A DNA stretch of 64,000 nucleotides, from NCBI GenBank assembly GCA_029216955.1, contig JANAVB010006999.1, forward strand, positions 647,853-711,852. Reading direction: 5' to 3'. This stretch comes from Iris pallida (lineage: Eukaryota > Streptophyta > Magnoliopsida > Asparagales > Iridaceae). Position 1 is the stretch's first letter. The number at the start of each line of letters is the position of its first letter. The notes below the pieces were generated by a model. The model saw nothing but the letters and a program-made list of their open reading frames with translations. It made no database searches and was not told where the DNA came from. A program made the translations under genes and the position numbers. Below are positions 54,001-64,000 of this stretch, piece by piece.

Positions 54001-54291
54001 CCAATATGTGAGAAAACCCGCCAGCTGGGCTTCCTTTGACATGGGCCTATATCCCATTCTCATAAAACTTTCAATAAAATCTCCACTTGAATGGAGGGTA
54101 TCGAAGTTCGTCGTCAATCTTGATGTCCATTTCTTTGTTTTCTTCCATCAATCCGATCACCTCACTGTGGCTGAGTGGTTTGAAGAAGGTCGGGTTGCAC
54201 GTATCATGATCCTTAGTCTTCTTCTCGATGATATGATTAAGGAAAAGATAGGGCAACCACTTTGATGAGTAACAAGTGCCGAAAGAACTAC
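51017..54291 (-). pseudogene. Antisense gene of Tat-2: plant-mobile-domain-like / coiled-coil protein, spliced and decayed
   Basis: The start is lost to the Tekay-1 insertion at 54292. The first visible part (CYSSKWLPYLF) shifts frame near 54090; the next exon runs from 54117 to 52212 in one frame with stops near 53630, 52915 and 52670. It shares with Tat-1 HRGVLFAAVRLVFGYQMDLL, YLFGWLLLHH and PSRFARQFGYDQFHVG. Two introns follow: 52211-52141 (AAAAG|GTATTAA to CATGCAG|AA) and 51951-51874 (CATG|GTAAGA to TTTTGCAG|AA), both phase 1 and joining the frames. The last exon (51873-51017) has one TAA near 51440, then a coiled coil ending MTPPAE, as Tat-1 ends IAPPK. Confidence 0.65.
52585..52690 (-). 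repeat. E-Q-R-D coding repeat in the Tat-2 antisense gene
   Basis: Six or seven 15-18 bp units on the minus strand encode (A/V/I)EQRD-type peptides. One unit carries a TAG. The charged repeat lies between the mobile domain and the first intron. Confidence 0.65.
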
Positions 54292-57058
54292 TGTCACCCC
54301 CATTTCCTGTATTTCGTATTTGTACTCGTAATTTGATTTTGGCACGTATTTTATTTTCTCGACTTACGGATTTTGGCTTCTCGTAATTGGGTTTGGACCA
54401 TGGCTTGGTTTTTATTTTGTGGAGTTGGTTTGGTTTGGTTGGTTCATCATGAGTGGAACACCTTAGCCTATTCTCCACCTCCATTCCACAACACATCCAC
54501 CCTCATTATATCTCCACCAACCTTTCTCTCTCTTCTTTATTCTCCATTAACAACTTCTTCTTCTTCCTTCTTCCACACAACTCCCCAACCCATAGGCAAG
54601 TGCACCTTGCCATCAAATAAGCACCACTTTTTATTTGTCCATTAACTAGATTACGCCATGGAGAACAACTTTAGAACTTGACATTTTGTGATTTGGAGCC
54701 TTCATTCTTCTAGATCTAGGTTTTAACCATTTTCGAAAATCCTTGGTTTTGATCTATTAAACTTCGATTTTTGCATGTTTTGATGCTTCCATGTGGAAGA
54801 GAATTCGATTTTACTCAAGTTAGAACTTTGAAAATCTAGATTTGGTTTTGATTTTACCAAGATATGAAGTTTTGAACCTTAGAGTTCTTGGAGTCTTCTT
54901 CTCGGCCTGGAGAAGAATACAGCAGCCTGCGCTCTTTAGCGCAGGGCTGGATTGCGCATCCTCCTCGGCTAGCGCTCTTTAGCGCAGCGCCGACCGCGCA
55001 GCTTGCCCCTTGGCGAACTGCGCTCAACTCGAGTGCGCATGGATTCATGCGCAGTCTGCTCATACGCAGTCCGCTCATGCGCAGTCTGCCCATGCGCCAT
55101 CTATCCCTGCGCACTCCACTCATGCGCAATCTGACCCTGCGCCATCCATTCCTGCGCAACCTGATCCAGCGCAATCCATCTGCTGTGTAGCTCACCCTGC
55201 GTACTTGGCACCCTGCGCAGTTGGTACCCTGTGCAGCTCACCCTGCGCACTTGGCACCCTGCGCAGTTGGTACCCTGCGCAGCTCACCCTGCGCACTTGG
55301 CACCCTGCGCAGTTGGTACCCTGTGCAGCTCACCCTGCGCACTTGGCACCCTGCACAGTTGGTACCCTGCGCAGCTCACCCTGCGCACTTGGCACCCTGC
55401 GCAGTACATACCCTGCACAACCTACTTGTCTATGATGAATTTGTTATTTCTTGATCTTGGCTCTTCTATAGTCCTATTTATATTAGTATTTTATTAGATA
55501 TTTTATGCCCATTTTATATCCTTACGTCTTTCGACATGAACTTGATTTTGCTTAATATGTTGGGAATGACTATTGTACATAGCATGGTATGACAAGGAAC
55601 TAGCATAACACGACAGTGACCCGTAGTGGTGAACTCCTGACATGACCAACCTGACATGACAGTACCCTGACATGAATTATCTTGATAACTTGATAGTGGC
55701 CCGTGGCGGCGCACTCCTGACTTGACTTGACTTGTAACTTGTAACTTGACTTGACTTGCCTTGACACCGTGGGTGTTCCTGCTTGCTTGCTTGTACAATC
55801 CACTTGTCTTGCCTTGCATCATGTCTAGGACGTGACTTCCTGGGTACCACGGCCAGGGACTCGCACTAAATTGGATTAGGCTAATGATTAGATCAAACTA
55901 GAACATGGAGAATTTCCAGTCACAGGCAATCTCGTTATCTGGGTGCTTTAATGGACTTGTAGCTTGCCGACGAGTAGAGCACATTTCCAGCACACTGTCA
56001 TGTGTTGCACCCTCTAAGTCACCTAAGGGTACATTTGTCTCCCGGGCAATGTACCCACCTATAACTCTCAACCCGCAGAAGGATAACTGGATAGTCTGCA
56101 GGGCTTGGGACTGGAATTCTCACTTGCATCTTGTTAGTAATTAGGTTTGTGATAACCCTAGTTAGTTAAAGTAGTAAGCCGTAGTACTTGCTTCGCCGAT
56201 TGTGAATGAATGGTGTCCAGCTCTGTCTAAGTCTTGTCTAGCCCCTGTACCTGGAACTCTTGATCATGATTGTTTTACTTATCTCTAACGATAAATGGGT
56301 AGAGACAGTGAGCTATTCAGGTGAAGGGGTACAATCTCGGTCCTTGTTTGGTTTAAGGATTGTAACCTGGCTCCCGGAATGGTTCCACGTCCTTAGTCGT
56401 TTATCACCCTGTGTACTTTACTACTTGTACTTCTTTTATTCTTTATGTTCTGATATGCTGGCTTTTGTTCTTATTTGTGGCCTCCTTTGTGGCACTTGCT
56501 CTTTCTGGGGTTTGACCCAGCTGGTTTTGTGTGGCCAGATTTCGGAGCAGCTCCCGAGGATCTACCAAGCTTCCAGCCCTATGGTGAACACTAGACGGAA
56601 CCCGGGCTACGAGTGGGTTTTCCCTTTTTGTTTCACCCACTTATATGTAAATTTATTCTTTTGAGGCGTTTAGCCGACGAGCACCTGTTAGCTCGATGCA
56701 CATTTACTTGCTGTCTGCCTACGGGCTGTAAACATGATTAACAAATCCTAGGGTTGATCATGTATGACTGAACTCTTGCTAGTCCTATCATTTTGTACGA
56801 CTAGCTTCATGATCATCCAATATGTAATATTTGGGATGCCTTATATATATATATATATATTTGATGCTCTAATATCTTGTAACTCTGTTAATTGCTTGAG
56901 ATTGAGACAATAGGCTTGACCTTAAGAGACTGCTGGCTTGTAGTAAACCCTCATATCTAGACAGCCGTGACCGTATAGTCGAGATGTATTCTATTTCAAT
57001 ATACGTTGCTGGCTATGTCTGTCCCCGCTCTCCAGTATTCTGGTTCTGGGGCGTGACA
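54292..57058 (+). repeat. Tekay-1 5' LTR
   Basis: 2767 bp, TGTCACCCCCATTT to GGCGTGACA. It contains the GCGCA-word region, CTGACATGA and CTTGACTTGA short repeats at about 55630-55765, and a TA run near 56840. No convincing TATA box was assigned. ORFs inside the GCGCA region are repeat artefacts. Confidence 0.9.
54926..55412. repeat. TGCGCA word cluster grading into a minisatellite
   Basis: I count about 21 GCGCA in under 500 bp. The left half is irregular (CATGCGCAGTCTG, TGCGCATCC). From about 55190 it becomes ordered, with CACCCTGCGCAGTTGGTACCC-type units of 14 and 16 bp making a 46-bp higher-order period. The 3' LTR copy (about 62704-63170) has the same region with a different order of units. 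Confidence 0.8.
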
Positions 57059-57067
57059 TGGTTTAAG

Positions 57068-57085
57068 TGGTGGCCCATGCAGGTC
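57068..57085 (+). other. Tekay-1 primer-binding site (tRNA-Ile type)
   Basis: TGGTGGCCCATGCAGGTC begins 9 nt after the LTR CA at 57058. It is identical to the site in Tekay-2, while the spacer bases (TGGTTTAAG against CATTTTTG) differ, so the word is conserved on its own. Confidence 0.65.
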
Positions 57086-57120
57086 TTGTCAATCAAGAAA
57101 TGTGAGGGTTTACCGAATAG

Positions 57121-58119
57121 ATGTCTCAATCAATATTCGTCCTTGATCTCTGCTCGTATCTTCAAATCTCTGAGAATCTCGACCTGATCACATTGCTTGT
57201 ATCATTGATCTATCCTAGTCCTTTCCTTATTATTTCCTATGTCGTCTTCTTCAGCGGCATTACTCCCGGACCTGCCAACCAGCCAGAGGAAGCTCGACAA
57301 GCACTCCAGCGCCAGGAAGATCAAGCTCAGCACTCTGGAGTAGCCTCCCGAGTTATGCTTTCCGGAGGCTCAGAACCTCCAGTTCAGGCAGCTCCGCCCG
57401 TTCAACCAGCTAGACAGGATGAGGGACCTTTGGTAATGCTTATCAGAGAACTGCTTGCATCCCAAGATCGTCGAGGCGACGCCTTTCACCAGGAGGTTCA
57501 TGATGCACTAAACCGAGGAGGTCCCCAAGGGAATCAGGCGGCCAACAGTTTCAAGTGCTTGAACCCTCCCTTCTTTGACGGCAGTGAAGATGCGATTACC
57601 GCGGACGCTTGGCTTCAGGATACCGAGGTGGTTCTAGAAGCAGCTAGGACACCTGAGAATGAGAAGGTAGCGATGGTACGCCTACAGTTGTTAGACTTGG
57701 CTCGCGATTGGTGGGCAGCTCAGGCCATGGGATTAGCAGCACCAGTCACTTGGGCGACGTTCAGAGAGAGGTTCCAGACAAAGTACTTCGATGCGGTGGC
57801 ACGGTACGACCTGCAGACCAGATTCACCAACTTGAAGCAAGGAGGCAGAACGGTCGATGGCTATGCGACCGAGTTTTCCAGGCTGAGTAGGTTCGCCCCC
57901 ACCTTGGTGGCAACCGAGTTCGATAGGGCTCAGCGGTTCCAGCAAGGGCTGCACTTAGAGATATTATTGGCTGTGGAGCAGTTCGAGCACCTGACGTTCG
58001 ATGCAGTGTTGAAGGCAGCAAGGAGGCATGAGTATACCTCCCGGAGTGGACAGGACCGGAGGCAGGAAGCGGTCCCACAACCAGATGCACCAATCTTCAG
58101 CTCCAGCCCCGGCAGCTAG
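57121..58119 (+). CDS. gag: Tekay-1 gag
   Basis: The Retrotrans_gag core is at residues about 140-310 ([41 protein letters not shown]-type [22 protein letters not shown]). Alignment with Tekay-2 suggests the original start lay near 57253: Tekay-2 has CAGGATGGCGATTACTC where this copy has CAGCGGCATTACTCC. The ancestral ATG therefore seems lost and the hydrophobic N-terminus from 57121 is probably not natural. A frameshift near 58030-58090 moves the knuckle region into the pol frame. Confidence 0.75.
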   Translation: MSQSIFVLDLCSYLQISENLDLITLLVSLIYPSPFLIISYVVFFSGITPGPANQPEEARQALQRQEDQAQHSGVASRVMLSGGSEPPVQAAPPVQPARQDEGPLVMLIRELLASQDRRGDAFHQEVHDALNRGGPQGNQAANSFKCLNPPFFDGSEDAITADAWLQDTEVVLEAARTPENEKVAMVRLQLLDLARDWWAAQAMGLAAPVTWATFRERFQTKYFDAVARYDLQTRFTNLKQGGRTVDGYATEFSRLSRFAPTLVATEFDRAQRFQQGLHLEILLAVEQFEHLTFDAVLKAARRHEYTSRSGQDRRQEAVPQPDAPIFSSSPGS

Positions 58120-61100
58120 GGGTATAACCATTGGAACTCCGAGGCGGGCGGCCTCAGTGACGTCGGTTCAGCATTCAACCCCGACGTATCCGCAACAGCA
58201 GAAGCAGAAGCAGTCTTCCGCGGTGGGATGTTCTCATTGCGGGAAGCCGGGCCATGTAGTGGCAGAGTGTCGTAGGGCACATAGATTATGCCTGGCTTGT
58301 GGAGGAGCAGACCACCAGATAGGGACCTGCCCGAATAGGGGAGGTCCATCATCATCCAACCTTTCTAGTTCTTCGGTGAGAGGACCAACCCCAGTTCCAG
58401 TCCAGCAGCAGCAGCAACAACAGTACCCGAGGCCATTGTTGCCTCAGGCCCAGGCCTTTCAGCAGCAGAACCAGCAGCAGTTCACCCAGGCTCCAGCACA
58501 GAACCGACAGAGGGGTTTCCAACAGAGAGGACCCGCAGCTAGAGGTCAGGCGATGATGATGACCATGGAAGAAGAAGTTGCACCAGGTGAGGTAGTGGCA
58601 GGTACTATTCTCGTCAACACCTTTCCAGCATCTGTATTATTTGATTCTGGTGCATCGCATTCATTCATGTCTGCACGATTCGCGACACGGATAGGATTGG
58701 AGCCCGAGTCATTATCAGTGAGGCTCAATATACTTACTGGTAATGGTCTTGTGGGAGTAGATCGAGTGTTTTCCTCGTGTCGGATCGTAGTTAGCGGTAG
58801 AGAGTTCCCCGCTAGGCTCATAGAGTTTCCTATGGCAGACTATGATGTAGTCCTAGGCATGGATTGGTTGAGGAACCATTATGCTAGGATAGACTGCCAT
58901 GTTGGCAGAGTTGTCTTTAGTATTCCCGGAGAGCCAGAGTTTTCATTTTCCAGAGGCACAGTAGAGCCATCTCCTCCAGTATTGCGGATGGCAGTAGCAG
59001 CAGTGCAGTTGCCCCGGATAGTTGAAGAGTTTCTAGATGTCTTCCCAGAAGAACTTCCAGGGATGCCACCAGAGCGGGAGATCGAGTTCACCATCGACTT
59101 GATTCCCGGGACAGCACCAGTATCAGAGCGAGTCTACAGAATGGCGCCTTCAGAGTTGGAGATTTTGTACAAGATGATTGAAGAACTTAGAACCAAGGGA
59201 TTCATTCGTGCTAGTGGATCGCCTTGGGGAGCCCCGATGCTTCTTGTGAAAAAGAAGGATGGTACGTCCAGGCTATGTGTTGATTATCGTGTCTTGAACT
59301 CAGTGACAATCAAGAACAGATACCCTCTCCCGAGGATAGATGACTTGTTTGATCAACTCAAGGGGGCTTCAGTTTTCTCGAAGATAGACTTGCGGTCAGG
59401 ATACCACCAGATCAGAGTTAGAGAGCAGGACATCCCAAAGACGGAGTTCAGATCTAGGTACGGGCATTGGGAGTTTCTAGTTATGCCCTTTGGAGCGACC
59501 AATGCGCCGGCAGTGTTCATGGACCTCATGAACCGTATTTTTATGCCTTACTTGGATTAGTTTGTAATAGTGTTCCTTAATGACATCCTGGTCTACAGCA
59601 AGAGTGAAGCAGAGCACGAGCAGCATCTCAGAATTGTCCTCCAGATTCTCAGAGAGCACCAGTTGTACGCCAAGATCAGTAAATGCGAGTTCTGGCTCGA
59701 TCGTATTTCTTAATTGGGTCACATCACTACCAGAGGAGGAGTGGAAGTGGATCCCCAGAAGATTGTGGCTATCGAGGCATGGCCAGTACCCAGCTCAGTG
59801 GCAGAAGTTCGCAGCTTTCTTGGATTGGCCGGCTACTACCGGCAATTCGTCTCTGATTTTGCAAGGATTTCAGCACCGATGACCCAGTTGACCCGCAAGG
59901 ATGTGCCGTTCGTTTGGACAGCAAAATATCAGGAATCATTTGAGAAGTTGAAGCGAGGTTTGATAACGGCTCCCATTCTCACCCTTTCAGATGGGACCGG
60001 AGGATTCACAGTTTATTGCGACGCTTCAGGCAGAGGATTGGGATGTGTTTTGATGCAGCATGGGAAGGTAATTGCTTATACGTCACGTCAACTCCGTGAT
60101 CATGAGAAGAATTACCCGATCCACGACTTGGAGCTAGCAGCAGTAGTGTTTGCACTTAAGTTGTGGAGGTACTACTTGTACGGAGACAGAGTGGAGATCT
60201 TTACTGATCATAAGAGCCTGAAGTATGTTTTCACCCAGAAGGATCTTAATATGCGGCAGAGAAGATGGCTCGAGCTACTGGTGGACTACGATGTGGATTT
60301 GCAGTATCATCCAGGGAAGGCCAACGTTGTAGCAGATGCGTTGAGCCGGAGAGCCGGAGTTTATTTCCTGACGGCGCAACCAGAGTTATTGTCGGATCTT
60401 CAAAAGATGGGAATAGAAGTTGTCCTCCCTTCCAATGTGGCCTTGATGGCCAGCCTACAGATTCAGTCCACCATAGTTGAGAGGATCCGGACAGCACAGT
60501 TAATAGATTCCAAGATTCAGCGGCTCAGAGCAGAGTACGAGACAGGGAGAAGGCCAGAGTTATGTATTCATGAGGATGGTACACTTCGACACGGCACGCG
60601 TCTTTGTGTACCCAGTGGAGATATCAGACAGGAAGTCATGGCAGAGGCTCACAGCTCGCAGTATTCCATCCACCCAGGCAGCACGAAGATGTACCGAGAT
60701 CTTCGTCAACACTTTTGGTGGAATGGTATGATGAGGGAGATAGCCCGGTATGTCTCTCGATGTTTGGTTTGCCAACAGGTCAAGGCTGAACATCAGAGGC
60801 CAGCTGGACTTCTTCAACCTTTACCGATCCCAGAATGGAAATGGGAGCACATAACCATGGATTTCGTGACTGGGTTACCCAGATCTTCGGCAGGCAGAGA
60901 TTCTATTTGGGTCATTATAGACAGGCTTACCAAGGTGGCACACTTTCTTCTATTTAGAGTTGGACAGTCGACGGCGCAGCTAGCAGAGATGTATCTCAGG
61001 CAGATCGTCCGACTTCACGGAGTGCCAGTCAGCATAGTATCAGACAGGGATACGAGATTCACATCGCACTTCTGGCGCAGTCTTCATCAAAGTTTGGGGA

Positions 61101-61417
61101 CTCGTCTCAAGTTCAGCTCAGCGTATCATCCGCAGACAGATGGGCAGTCAGAGCGTACTATACAAACTCTCGAAGATATGTTGCGATCATGTACCCTTGA
61201 CTTCGGTGGTTCGTGGGAGGATCACGTGCACCTGGTGGAATTCTCGTATAACAATAGTTTCCAGGCCAGTATCCAGATGGCACCCTTCGAGGCTCTGTAT
61301 GGCAGGAAGTGCAGATCTCCGTTAGCATGGGACGATGTCGGAGAGAGGCAGATGCTCGGTCCAGAACTGATTTCTCAGACGGTTGAAGTGGTCAGGAAGG
61401 TCAGAGATCACCTCTGA
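58028..61417 (+). pseudogene. pol: Tekay-1 zinc knuckles, protease, RT, RNase H and integrase
   Basis: One frame with nonsense codons at 59558 and about 59711, ending at a TGA (61415) inside the integrase C-terminus. In order: knuckles [14 protein letters not shown] and [14 protein letters not shown], protease [14 protein letters not shown] ([23 protein letters not shown]), RNase H ([18 protein letters not shown]), integrase HHCC and core ([33 protein letters not shown]). The RT active site reads FLNDIL with AAT at 59579-59581 instead of the usual FIDDIL, replacing a metal-binding Asp. Confidence 0.85.
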
Positions 61418-61901
61418 GTTGCTCAGGATCGCCAGCGCCATTGGGCCGATGCTCATCGACGTCCCTTAGAATTTGTCGTCGGCGACCACGTATTCCTTAG
61501 GATCTCGCCTACCCGCGGCGTCATTCGTTTTGGCGTACGGGAAAAGCTTAGTCCTAGGTATAGGGCCGTTCGATATTCTAGAGCGAGTAGGCGATGTGTC
61601 CTATCGTCTCGCTCTTCCGCCGTCGCTAAGTGAGGTACATGATGTATTCCATGTATCCAAATTAAGACGGTACGTCCCGGACCCGAGCCATATCCTAGAT
61701 CATTCGGAATTGGTTGTTGGTACCAACCTTTCGTATGAGGAGAGGCCCGTGTCTATATTGGACCGGAGAGAAAAGACGCTCAAGAACAAGACTATTAACT
61801 TAGTCCGTGTTGCTTGGGGTCATCACTCTCTAGGTGAGTCAACGTGGGAGCGTGAGGATGACATCCGATCGCGATATCCCTACCTGTTTGACTCGTGAGG
61901 T
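61418..61901 (+). pseudogene. pol: Tekay-1 integrase C-terminus and chromodomain
   Basis: After the TGA, the frame continues with RPLEFVVGDHVFLRISPT (the GPY/F region), then shifts by one base near 61560. The shifted frame encodes the linker VHDVFHVSKLRRYVPDP and a chromodomain-like end (YEERPVSILDR, NLVRVAWGHHSLGESTWERE, YPYLF), ending at TGA 61899-61901. Chromodomains guide insertion by reading histone marks. Confidence 0.75.
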
Positions 61902-62046
61902 ATAATGTCTTTCTTATGCCTTACGCTTTCCCTTTCTTGCTTGCATTATATGATTGTATGATTGAACTGCTTAGTGTAGCTTGCCTGTGCTTAGTATAGC
62001 TTGTCGTGGCAATCTCTAGCTCCTTGATTAAATTCCGAGGACGGAA

Positions 62047-62067
62047 TTCTTTGAAGGTGGGTAGAGT
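62047..62067 (+). other. Tekay-1 polypurine tract
   Basis: TTCTTTGAAGGTGGGTAGAG and one T lie immediately before the TGTCACCCCC LTR start. They follow GAGGACGGAA, the same context as the two Tekay-2 junctions. Confidence 0.75.
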
Positions 62068-64000
62068 TGTCACCCCCATTTCCTATATTTCGTATTTGTA
62101 CTCGTAATTTGATTTTGGTACGTATTTTATTTTTTCGACTTGCGGATTTTGGCTTCTCGTAATTGGGTTTGGACCATGGCTTCGTTTTTATTTTGTGGAG
62201 TTGGTTTGGTTTGGTTGGTTCATCATGAGTGGAACACCTTAGCCTATTCTCCACCTCCATTCCACAATACACCCACCCTCATTATATCTCCACCAACCTT
62301 TCTCTCTCCTCTTTATTCTCCATTAACAACTTCTTCTTCTTCCTTCTTCCACACAACTCCCCAACCCATAGGCAAGTGCACCTTGCCATCAAATAAGCAC
62401 CACTTTTTATTTGTCCATTAACTAGATTAGGCCATGGAGAACAACTTTAGAACTTGATATTTTGTGATTTGGAGCCTTCATTCTTCTAGGTCTAGGTTTT
62501 AACCATTTTCGAAAATCCTTGGTTTTGATCTATTAAACTTCGATTTTTGCATGTTTTGATGCTTCCATGTGGAAGAGAATTCGATTTTACTCAAGTTAGA
62601 ACTTTGAAAATCTAGATTTGGTTTTGATTTTACCAAGATATGAAGTTTTGAACCTTAGAGTTCTTGGAGTCTTCTTCTCGGCCTGGAGAAGAATACAGCA
62701 GCTTGCGCTCTTTAGCGCAGGGCTGGATTGCGCATCCCCCTTGGCCAGCGCTCTTTAGCGCAGCGTCGACCGCGCAGCTTGCCCCTTGGCGAACTGCGCT
62801 CAACTCGAGTGCGCATGGATTCATGCGCAGTCTGCTCATGCGCAGTCCGCTCATGCGCAGTCTACCCATGCGCCATCTATCCCTGTGCACTCCACTCATG
62901 CGCAATCTGACCCTGCGCCATCCATTCCTGCGCAACCTGATCCAGCGTAATCCATCTGCTGCGCAGCTCACCCTGCGCACTTGGCACCCTGCGCAGTTGG
63001 TACCCTGCGCAGCTCACCCTGCGCACTTGGCACCCTGCGCAGTTGGTACCCTGCGCAGCTCACCCTGCGCACTTGGCACCCTGCGCAGCTCACCCTGCGC
63101 ACTTGTCACCCTGCACAGTTGGTACCCTGCGCAGCTCACCCTGCGTACTTGGCACCCTGCGCAGTACATACCCTGCACAACCTACTTGTCTATGATAAAT
63201 TTGTTATTTCTTGATCTTGGCTCTTCTATAGTCCTATTTATATTAGTATTTTATTAGATATTTTATGCCTATTTTATATCCTTACGCCTTTCGACATGAA
63301 CTTGATTTTGCTTAATATGTTGGGAATGACTATTGTACATAGCATGGTATGACAAGGAACTAGCATAACACGACAGTGACCCGTAGTGGTGCACTCCTGA
63401 CATGACCAACCTGACATGACAGTACCCTGACATGAATTATCTTGATTACTTGATAGTGGCCTGTTGCGGCGCACTCCTGACTTGACTTGACTTGTAACTT
63501 GTAACTTGACTTGACTTGCCTTGACACCGTGGGTGTTCCTGCTTGCTTGCTTGTACAATCCACTTGTCTTGCCTTGCATCATGTCTAGGACGTGACTTCC
63601 TGGGTACCACGGCCAGGGACTCGCGCTAAATTGGATTAGGCTAATGATTAGATCAAACTAGAACATAGAGAATTCCCAGTCACAGGCAATCTCGTTATCT
63701 GGGCGCTTTAATGGACTTGTAGCTTGCCGACGAGTAGAGCACATTTCCAGCACACTGTCATGTGTTGCACCCTCTAAGTCACCTAAGGGTACATTTGTCT
63801 CCCGGGCAATGTACCCACCTATAACTCTCAACCCGCAGAAGGATAACTGGATAGTCTGCAGGGCTTGGGACTGGAATTCTCACTTGCATCTTGTTAGTAA
63901 TTAGGTTTGTGATAACCCTAGTTAGTTAAAGTAGTAAGCCGTAGTACTTGCTTGGCCGATTGTGAATGAATGGTGTCCAGCTCTGTCTAAGTCTTGTCTA
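62068..64000 (+). repeat. Tekay-1 3' LTR (incomplete at window end)
   Basis: 1933 bp match 54292-56240 of the 5' LTR (1949 bp). The length difference comes mainly from the GCGCA minisatellite. The last base corresponds to 56240, so about 820 bp lie beyond the window. Confidence 0.9.
62704..63170. repeat. TGCGCA cluster in the Tekay-1 3' LTR
   Basis: Homologous to 54926-55412. The irregular half aligns base for base, while the ordered half has a changed succession of CACTTGG, AGTTGGTA and AGCTCA units. Most GCGCA cores are retained. Confidence 0.8.

Larger units (their letters stand above)
40195..54291 (+). mobile_element. Tat-2: second Tat-lineage Gypsy element (3' part outside window)
   Basis: Same organisation as Tat-1: LTR, tRNA-Arg-type primer site, gag, protease, RT, two RNase H domains, integrase, antisense gene. 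It differs clearly in nucleotide sequence and LTR, so it is a separate family. Its 3' LTR is not seen because Tekay-1 interrupts the antisense gene at 54292. Confidence 0.85.
54292..64000 (+). mobile_element. Tekay-1: chromodomain Gypsy element (right LTR runs off the window)
   Basis: LTR 54292-57058, tRNA-Ile-type primer site, gag, protease, RT, RNase H, integrase with C-terminal chromodomain, polypurine tract, and the second LTR from 62068. Chromodomain and motifs fit the Tekay clade. The LTRs are about 98% identical by eye. It inserted into the Tat-2 antisense gene, making it the youngest layer on the right side of the window. Confidence 0.9.

Noticed and set aside
55010..55497. Overlapping 77-141 codon ORFs in the Tekay-1 LTR
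   Set aside because: Translation of the GCGCA minisatellite; several frames are open only because of the repeat.
57121..57250. Hydrophobic N-terminus of Tekay-1 gag as a membrane segment
   Set aside because: The homologous Tekay-2 gag starts downstream; this part looks like leader read open after loss of the true ATG.

Overview
This is plant nuclear DNA made almost entirely of nested LTR retrotransposons. I found no host gene, rRNA, tRNA gene or CRISPR array. The assignment to a land plant (probably an angiosperm with a repeat-rich genome) rests on plant-specific lineages: a Sirevirus-type Copia, two Tat-type Gypsy elements with a second (archaeal-type) RNase H and antisense genes, and chromodomain Gypsy elements of Tekay type.

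Layout. (1) A Sirevirus-like Copia spans the left edge to 31387. Its 5' LTR (cut by the window edge) is 1-712 and its 3' LTR is 30451-31387. Three insertions split it: a 1.6-kb LTR-like piece (2645-4210), a 4.0-kb solo LTR with a perfect GGGAG target duplication (8215-12250), and a Tat element (Tat-1, 12614-29684). Tat-1 is followed by a second, partial Tat internal region (29685-30407) sharing its LTR. (2) 31388-32269 is unassigned. (3) Tekay-2 (32270-40195) is a gag-only derivative with LTRs of about 4.5 kb, both incomplete. (4) Tat-2 (40195-54291) interrupts the Tekay-2 3' LTR. (5) Tekay-1 (54292 to beyond 64000) interrupts the antisense gene of Tat-2.

Every sense gag-pol set is broken by stops or frameshifts, and two have lost a catalytic residue (Tat-1 integrase Glu to Gly, Tekay-1 reverse transcriptase Asp to Asn). 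The intact parts are regulatory DNA and antisense genes.

The most interesting points are these. Both Tat elements carry an antisense gene for a plant-mobile-domain-like plus coiled-coil protein, with recognisable spliceosomal introns; Tat-1 also keeps a TATA box for it. Tat-2 has a further small antisense ORF with its own TATA box next to an array of 13-bp hairpin repeats. Each family is decorated with its own short CpG-containing word (CATACGC in Tat-1, TGCGCA in Tat-2 and Tekay-1, GAGTTCGGGCCGAACTC in the Copia), and in the Tat elements the same word recurs inside the gag coding sequence. Tekay-1 and Tekay-2 have primer sites that match the 3' end of tRNA-Ile, set 8-9 nt inside the LTR. All counts and alignments were made by eye.
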